Below, piece by piece: positions 57,049 through 64,000 of a stretch of 64,000 nt of DNA. The stretch spans positions 8,739,890 to 8,803,889 of the forward strand of contig CM070504.1 of assembly GCA_036346375.1 (NCBI GenBank), given 5' to 3'. The stretch's first letter is position 1, and each line of letters starts with the position of its first letter. The position numbers were made by a program, and so were the translations under genes. Origin of the DNA: Guadua angustifolia. Lineage: Eukaryota > Streptophyta > Magnoliopsida > Poales > Poaceae. The notes under the pieces were generated by a model. That model ran no database searches, was not told where the DNA came from, and worked only from the letters and a program-made list of their open reading frames with translations.

Positions 57049-58250
57049 TCAATTCTTGAAGGCTTCTTTGTGCTTGATGGTCCATTGAAAATTACCTTGC
57101 TTCTTGAGAAGTTTGAAAAAGGCATCCCCGCGACCCGATCGGAGATGAATCTGCCGAGTGCCACCATGCATCCAAGTGAGCTTTTGGGCGTCTTTACGAT
57201 TGGTGGAGGCTTCATCTTGAGATTGTATTGATTTTCTCTGGGTTTGCCTCGATGCCTCGTTGTGAAACAATGAATCCGAGTAATTTCGAGACGGGACTCA
57301 AGACGCATTTTTGTGGTTGAGCTTCATTTTGTAGGCCCTTAGGCTTTCAAAGGTTTCGGCTAAGTCAGATATTAGGTCTTCCTTTGCCCGAGATTTGACG
57401 ACAACGTCATCAACGTATGCTTCCACATTGCGCCCGATCTGAGAATGAAAACACCATTTGTATTATGCGTTGGTAAGTCGTGCGGCGTTCTTCAAGCCGA
57501 ATGGCATTGTGGCGTAGCAAAAGGCTCGAACGGAGTGATGAATGAGGTCTTGATGCAATCTTCTTCTTTTAGCCTAATCGGTGATATCTCGAGTAGGCAT
57601 CCGTAAAGCGAGGAGTTCTGACCGCCGTGGAATCTACCACGGTCAATCTGAGGCAACCCGAAGGATCTTTCGGGCAGCCTTGTTGAGATCGGTATAATCA
57701 ACGACATGCGCCACTTTTATTCTTTTGCGAACAAGCCTTTGGGTTCGCCACCCATCCGGATGGTACACTTCTTTTATAAAGCCTGCCGCTAACTTGACCG
57801 TGATTTCCTCCTTGATGGCCTCTTTCTGTCTTGAGCGAACCTTGAACATTGTTTGATGGGTTTGGCCTTTTCGTCCACGTTCAGGAGTGCTCGATCACCT
57901 CCACGGGAACACCGGGCATGTCGGATGGTTTCCACGAAGATGTCGGTTAGCGAAGGAAGGTGTGAGCGCGTCCTCCTATTTGGCGGAGAGACCTGCCCCA
58001 ATCAAAGCCGTCTGGTTGGAGTTGGATGGATCAAGGATTACCTTCTTGGTTCCCTCATCAGGCTTCAAACTTGTCTTGGCCTGTTTCTTGACCGGTACTT
58101 CTCCTTCATCTTCTTGATATGCGGCCGCCTGCCGGATCTTCATTTTGTCGTTTGCTATCTCTTGAGCTTGACCATCTCACAACTTTCTTTGTCGCAGATT
58201 TAACGATCGCTTGACATCGCCATGAGCAGAGATTATACCCTTGGTCTGGC
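57049..58250 (-). pseudogene. Element B reverse transcriptase, heavily decayed
   Basis: Only islands remain: AIKEEITVKLAAGFIKEVYH and VDYTDLNKAA (fingers) near 57640-57830, SFITPFEPFAT near 57500-57560, and a thumb/connection trace near 57050-57270. No complete catalytic YxDD-containing open frame is left. The region 56690-57085 between this and RNase H is the RT/RNase H connection in broken frames. Confidence 0.7.
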
Positions 58251-58341
58251 ATTTTCGGGATGAGGTAGGTATAATGTGGCACGGCCATGAATCTGGCAGG
58301 TAGGGCCCGCCTGAATGGCGTGATATGCCGTCCGAAGTCGG

Positions 58342-58587
58342 CTACCTCGAAGTTAAGGTATTCCGTCCGAAATTATCCTTAGTTCCAAACGTGACCGCCA
58401 AGGTGATTTGGCCGAGTGGAGCAGAGGAAGTTCCGGGAATTACTCCATGGAAGGGTGACGAGCCCCGCTTCAACTCGGAGCGAGGGATCTTCATTTCGTC
58501 GAAGGTCTTGGAGAAGAGTACATTGAGTCCACTTCCCCCATCGACCAGCACCTTTTTGAGCTTGACGTTGCGAACCATCGGGTCCAA
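58342..58587 (-). pseudogene. Element B aspartic protease
   Basis: VKLKKVLVDGGSGLNVLFSK contains the retropepsin-like active site in the DGGS form common in plant Tat-type elements. PFHGVIPGTSSAPLGQITLA and VTFGT follow. It overlaps the gag end in another phase. Confidence 0.85.
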
Positions 58588-60151
58588 TACCGGCGAAATC
58601 TTCCGGTACGGATGTAGTCCGGATGGTGCGAGCGGCTAAAGGTTATGGGGACCTCGGACCATTTGAGGTATTGAGGTACACGGTACCGCACGATGGCGTT
58701 GACGTCTCTCTCCGTGAGCTTCTGCTTTCGTTTTGACTCATAGGCCATTGAGCCCCCGTAGATGTAATTGAGTTCCCGTTCCGTCTTTTGATATTCTCCG
58801 TCGTCATCTTCAGGGGGATCTTGTTTCTTCTTCTCTTCTTCTTTTGCTTCGCCCTTGGCGGGTCGCCTTCTCGACTCTCGGCAAACCTCCTCGAGTGAAA
58901 CAATCCTTCGCCGCATGTTTACTATTTGGGTGAAAGGGACATATTGCCTCCATCACCGTGTCATAATTGTCGATGCGTGGCGCGTCGTCGGTCTTGCTCG
59001 GTCGCTGCCACTATTTCTTGAACTTCCGCTTTACATCACGTTGTCTTGTTGACTCGGCGTAATCCTTTTTATCCTTCGACGCGGTGATCATCTTGTCGTT
59101 CGGCTAAAGCATCCGAGGTCGTTGCATACCGATCTGCCGGCTCAAACATCTCCCTTATGGTGGATGGCGGCTTAGGACATCTTTTTGATCGGTCGGGTCG
59201 TTGGCGCCTTTACGGAATCTTTGCGATGATCGCTGCCTCGAAATGTCCCACGATCGTATTCTTCTTCTCGCATGAAGCGCGGATGAATTCTCGGGCGTCT
59301 CGTTCTTCTTTTGGCAAAGTGGTATAGATCCCTTGTGTTCCGTGTCGTAAGTGCCACGAAAATTGGTGATGAAATGCTCACAGAGTTCCTCCCAGAGTCT
59401 ATGGAATTTCTGGGGAGCCCGTGAGCCATGCTTGAGCCGAAGAGGTGAGCATGACCGGGAGGTAGTTAGCCATCACATTGTGATTTCCCCCAGCGGCCAT
59501 GATCGCAAGGGAATAAACTTGGAGCCAAGCCTCCGGATCTCTTTCTCCGTCAAATTTGGTGATGCTTTTTGGGTTGAATCCCTCGGGCCAAACCACTCGG
59601 CGAAGGCGTGGAGTGAAAGCCCGGATGCCCTCAATAGGGCCATTGCCTCGCTTTTGTGGAGAACGCCGGTGAGGCGACCTGGCTCGGTGACCTTCTCCTT
59701 CTCCTCCGTCGTGGTAGCGGAGGTTTCGACGGTCTTCTCGTTCGTCGTGGCCAATGCCAAAACGTTCATAGTTATCTCTGCGCCTGCGGCGCTCTTCATC
59801 TTCGCGATCATATTTTCTGGCGTTCAAATCTGCACGGAGGTCCCGGCCAATGCTGTGTCGAGCGTCCTCTCCTCGTTGAAGCTCCCGCCTGTGGCGACTG
59901 CGGGCCGTATTACTGCTTTCGGCCTGCGAGCAGATGAGGCGAGTACGGGATGGCGCCTTTTCTCTTGGTGCCTCTTGGTGCTGCTGAATTGCCGCCGCCG
60001 CAACCATAGCCTGAACTTGGGCTACGATCGGAGCGGCCGGGCTATCCGGCGGCGGTGGTGCCAAGGTGTCGAGGCGTCTTGGAGGCGGCGATGTTCTCAT
60101 TGGGGTATGGAAAAGCGACCGTTCCCCACCTTTATCGCAAGATTTCTTCAT
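58491..60151 (-). pseudogene. Element B gag
   Basis: 60151-59399 is a 250-aa arginine-rich gag start (REDRRNLRYHDGGEGEGHRA) with the capsid-like SITKFDGERDPEAWLQVYSL and NYLPVMLTSSAQAWL. Frameshifts lead into 59350-59170. 58916-58491 carries the C-terminal YGGSMAYESKRKQKLTERDV and VPQYLKWSEVPITFSRS. The zinc-knuckle region lies between and is broken. Confidence 0.78.
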
Positions 60152-60643
60152 TCACGCTTCGCCTCTGTCTTTGGAGGAGTCTCGCAGGGTTTTCTTGATG
60201 ATGATGGTTTTCCTCCGTAGTTTTTGCCGCATCCTTTTGCGGAGGGTCCGTTCAATCACGAAAATCTTGTGAAAGCTTGGAGAATTTCCTACCTCTCCTT
60301 TCGAATCGGAGGTGCGGGAAGGCGGAGTCTTGCCGACTGTGAATCCGAGTGGTTTTCTTGTATATTCGAGCACTCGGGGTTCTCTTTTAGCCAATCCCGA
60401 CTCGAGGCGGGATCGGGCCCTTGGCTTCTCGCCCAGGGACGATGGCCATTCCTTCTCCCGATCCGAGTGGTCGGTCGGCTAAGAGTACCTCGAAATTGGT
60501 TCCAGATCGGGCGATCCGAATCCGAGAGGAAAGATAGCCAAAGTTATCGACGACGAAGTCGAAGCTTCCAAACGAAATACGAGCGGGCGAAGGTGGCCAT
60601 ATTTCAAGATCGCCATCGAGCTTGTTGCGATTGATCCTAACGC

Positions 60644-60664
60644 AGCCCCTACTGGCGCGCTAAC
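60644..60664 (-). promoter_or_regulatory. Primer-binding site of element B
   Basis: On the minus strand, GTTAGCGCGCCAGTAGGGGC follows the LTR. It resembles the TGGCGCGCCAGGTAGGGG-type site common in grass gypsy elements, with one T-to-A change near its start. Confidence 0.65.
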
Positions 60665-61127
60665 CGCCGACGCTTGTTACCGACAATAATAATGAAAAGG
60701 GGCTACGCTACTGGACCCAAACTCGATGGTAACACAAGAACACCCGATGTATACAGGTTCGGGCTCTCGCGATGGAGATAATACCCTAGTCCTGTGCTCT
60801 GGAATTATATGTGGCTAACCAATAGCTGATCAGATCCTGTTTTTGTGGTGCCCCGCCCCCTCCCTTTATATAGTAGAGAAGGGCGGTTACAATATTGAGT
60901 CCTACTCGGATACGAAGTAGGGGTCTCTATCCTGAACTCGTATTGGTTTGGATTACAATCATCTCCTGCCCAATACGACTCGGTTTCCTTAACTAAAGTC
61001 TATCATGATTCTTTACGCTTCGCTTAACCCGGATAACCCGCAGCCTTATCCAGTCGGCATGGCCCAATTGCTCCTGGCTGGGCTTTATTAGACTGCCTGG
61101 TGGACCCCGGGATATATATATCCCACA
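60665..61127 (-). repeat. 5' LTR of element B
   Basis: 463 bp. The plus-strand left end reads CGCCGACG where the other LTR has TGTCGACG, so its terminal dinucleotide has mutated. A minus-strand TATA box TATATAAA is at 60865-60872. The right end is ATATATCCCACA. Confidence 0.88.
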
Positions 61128-61132
61128 CACGG

Positions 61133-64000
61133 TCTTTCATCAAAATCAGTATATTCGTTCCGGAATAGTTTAAATTCCAAATTTTATAAAAATTTAGTGA
61201 AACTAATTTTATTGGGTTCCAAATAATCTCTAGTATTTTTAGGAATTTTTCCAGGATTTTTAGATCATTTTTACTATTTTATTCCTCGCGCTTTTGTCTC
61301 TTCATTTCTTCCAACCAATGAGAAAGCGACACGTGGCAGGTACCGTTCATCTTCTTCCACCTCCAGCCAGCCACTTCCAGAGAGCACGTTTCATGGCTTT
61401 CCAAATTCAAATCATCATAACTTGTTATTTCCTCCACCAAATCATGCGTGGCTGGATCCATTGCGAAGAGGGAGACGAGGAGAACCTATTTTCCATGACC
61501 ATTCATCTTTTAACTCGCCGGAATTTGATTAATTGAGTAGAAACCGAAATGCACTCAAACTACAATAACTCGGTCGTTTCTCAACGAAACGACGAGCTTC
61601 CACTTCTCAAACGTGTGTATCGATGTCCTCTACCCCGTACTCACCTGGCCCCATTGCTTTTGTGTCGTTCCCTTCTCCAAAACTCACGAAAACCGACGTC
61701 CGGCGTCCTCCAAAGACATCGGCGAGCCATCTCTTGCTCCGGTGAGTTTCGAGACAAACCAACCACGTCATTTTGTGCCCCTTGCTTGTAGGAACACAAC
61801 CATTCAATCGGATTTGATTTTCGTTGCAGTTTGACCCCGGATTTTGAGTTTGTTCGTCGTCGACCGTCGTTCCGTTCGTCGTCGATTCCTTCCAATCCGG
61901 TAACTTCTAGCGCAATTCCTTTTAGCCGTAGAATCACCTTGTCATTCTCTACGCGATGCTCTCTTTTGTTTCGCGAAATTTTGAGTTTTTGTGCGGATTT
62001 GGCCGTCGTGCCGCCGGCCTGTTTTTCGCCGTCGTGACTCGTCGCTCCAGCCTCCTCATTGCATTTGCCGCCTTGTGCCACGGCCCAGCGTTGCTGCGTG
62101 CCGCGACTTTTGCCACGCCACGGTCGCCGCCAAGATGTGCCTTGCCGGCCGCCGCTTCGCGCCCGCCGCTTAACCATGCGCTCGCTCCCTATCGCCCATC
62201 CGTCGCGCATTGCCGCCGCTCATGCGCCGCCCTTCGCCGATCGCCGCCGGTTGCGCAACCCCGAGCCCTTTCCTCTGGTCGGCAAGCTCCATTGCTCCCT
62301 CTGGCCATCTCTTCATGGCTTTCCTCTGTGCACAGACCATTTAGGAAGAAGCCTTAAGGCAATGACAAGTGGGGCCTGGCTGTAAGTGAGATGGAAATCA
62401 GGAAATTGCTGGAAAAAGAAAGATTCCAAAGGAATATTCCTCGGTTTTCCAATTTTCAGGATTTTGAGAATTTAAACAATTGTTTCTCCTCCGTCGTACC
62501 TCCGAATCGAGTGATTCCAATTGCTAAATTCATATAAATTCATCCTCTATCTGGCAGTATTTTTATTATAATTTTTAGTTTCTATTTAATTTATTTTATT
62601 CATTTTGTGCACCGTTTTGCGCGTAGTCGACGAAGCTGCTGTAGTCGCCGACGAAGGAGAAGAGCTTCAGTGCAGTGCATCGCATCTCGTCGACGAAGGC
62701 AAGTCTCCTTGACGCACGTTGATCCCATTGTTTGCAACTGTTTTATAAAAGTTTACAACTTGCATGGCTATTTATATAAAATGATGATGTTAAAATGTAG
62801 GATGTTAGTTATACCCATTTCGATATGATATCCTTGCTGTTTGATTACCATGCCGTTGTAACCTTAAGATTTATTCATGAAATCATGTATTATGTGGTTA
62901 TCCTTGTTTAGTACGTTAGACTGTGCTTAGGGTTGATGTTGATTAAAAATGCCTATGGTGGGTTAAATTCTAAATGTTGTTGAAACATGTTTTATGAAAA
63001 TTGTAGCAAGGTGATTGCTGCTGTGATTGCAAAATAAAAATAAAATAAAAATGGTTTAGATTGGGGCGGAATGGTTTGTCGGGCGGGTGCGGATGGAGCA
63101 CTGGTTCTGGTTTGTGAAAGCCGCCCTAATCAATTTAAGGACCGACACTTATGACTGCCCATTCTAAGCATTACCGTGCAACCACATGTCAAATGGGCTC
63201 TGACCTGGCTGAATAATTTGTAGAAACCTAACTTAGACGCATGGTGGAATGTGGGTGCCGGATGGAAGCAGGTCGTATTTTTCTACACGGCGCAAGAGGG
63301 GGCTTCTATACTGGGCGGATGGAACCCTAATAGCGGTGAAACCTCAGCGGGTGAGTCGGGTTAGGCGTATACATTGTAAAGGCCTTGTCATGATCTCTCG
63401 CCAAAGACACCAAAGGAAGTGTGTTCATAGCGCTTGGCATTAAAGAGATGATCATGTCTTGTGGGTAAAGCTGTACACCTCTGCAGAGTTAAAACTATTC
63501 GAATAGCCGTGCCTACGGTCAAGGGCAAAGCGAAGAATGCTTTCATACTGGTAGACTTGGTTTTGATTTTAAAAATAACTGATGTTTTGTTTTGGGATTC
63601 GAGAGTGGTGGGAACTCTCGAAAGTTTATTTGGCGGATTGAGCCAATCAGGTAGATGGAACCTATTTTAATCATGACGGATGGAGTCATGAGTTGGTTTG
63701 CCTTAATCTTTTAAATGTGGCGGATAGAGTCTTTATACTAGTGATGGTGGATAGAACCTTCTCTAGAATATTAAATAATTCAATTGTTAAATAAATGTTT
63801 AAAATGTGCTTTGTGAAAATTATTATTAAGTAAGGTTTGATGAAACTTGGCTTTATGCAAAAGAACCCTATTAAGCCTTTCCTTGGAAAGCCCTACATGT
63901 TGCATTTTCCCAGACTTGCGGAGTACGTTTGTACTCACATGCTACACAAAATTTTGTCATCAGAGAATTACGAGGATGCCTTTGAAGATGAAGAATTCTA
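61133..64000 (+). repeat. Right part of a long LTR-type repeat, running off the window
   Basis: It begins directly after the element B TSD. Its order (AT-rich start, GC-rich middle at 61830-62340, long non-coding tail, then CTTGCGGAGTACGTTTGTAC near the end) parallels the solo LTR at 19309-22287, which on its own reading strand ends with CTTGTTGAGTACGTGTTGGT. Frames at 61549-62385 and 62607 have no recognisable domains and are not listed as genes. The right border lies outside the window. Confidence 0.5.

Larger units (their letters stand above)
50727..61127 (-). mobile_element. Ty3/gypsy (Tat-like) retrotransposon B, degenerate
   Basis: The TSD is CACGG (50722-50726 and 61128-61132). The right LTR is complete (60665-61127); the left LTR keeps only about 217 bp (50727-50943). 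Minus-strand order from the right: primer-binding site, gag, protease, RT, RNase H, integrase, then a plus-strand accessory ORF. All coding parts carry stops and frameshifts. It is more decayed than element A. Confidence 0.9.

Noticed and set aside
61549..62385. Several frames rich in Arg, Pro and Ala
   Set aside because: Frames overlap on both strands in a GC-rich LTR region, with no domain or splice-supported model.

Overview
The window is nuclear DNA from a grass (Poaceae). The evidence is two intron-rich plant genes with GT-AG introns, Tourist and Stowaway MITEs, Helitrons, and Ty3/gypsy retrotransposons of the Tat kind with accessory reading frames on the opposite strand. I cannot name the genus. 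All gene models were read by eye; no alignment or transcript evidence was available.

Genes. Only two loci look intact. One is a 10-exon minus-strand gene for the 18S rRNA-modifying enzyme TSR3 (9761-13065, 272 aa). The other is a 12-exon minus-strand gene for a group 3 SULTR/SLC26-type anion transporter (33670-39041, 656 aa). In both, every exon joins in frame with canonical splice sites. A third locus (1128-6878, plus strand) is a broken copy of a long coiled-coil protein. Its large exon was hit by a Tourist MITE, a Stowaway MITE (itself hit by a TRIM array) and a solo LTR. Each has a target-site duplication (TSD), and the reading frame continues across each insertion when the insert is ignored.

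Mobile layer. 6995-9576 holds a hAT-like element and a Helitron. 13799-33238 is a duplicated repeat block (second copy at 48181-49779) split by a 17.6-kb Ty3/gypsy element, A, at 14862-32453. Element A itself contains two solo LTRs of about 3 kb each (19309-22287 and 28801-31790). Upstream of the SULTR gene lie a hAT-like element only 79 bp from the ATG and a 3.5-kb solo LTR (40011-43497). 43842-47666 contains two more members of the hAT-like family plus consecutive Helitron-like units. 50409-64000 is probably one long LTR-type repeat (cut by the window end), split by a second, degenerate Ty3/gypsy element, B, at 50727-61127.

How it fits together. Both gypsy elements have gag-PR-RT-RNaseH-IN on the minus strand. 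Both carry a long plus-strand accessory ORF between integrase and the 3' LTR. In A it resembles the plant mobile domain (PMD) family; in B it resembles the family called 'putative gypsy type transposon' (Transposase_28). The two ORFs look unrelated but occupy the same place and orientation, which is the most interesting pattern here. The second copy of the duplicated block is a natural empty site for element A and confirms its borders. Exact TSDs allow the nesting order to be read directly from the sequence.
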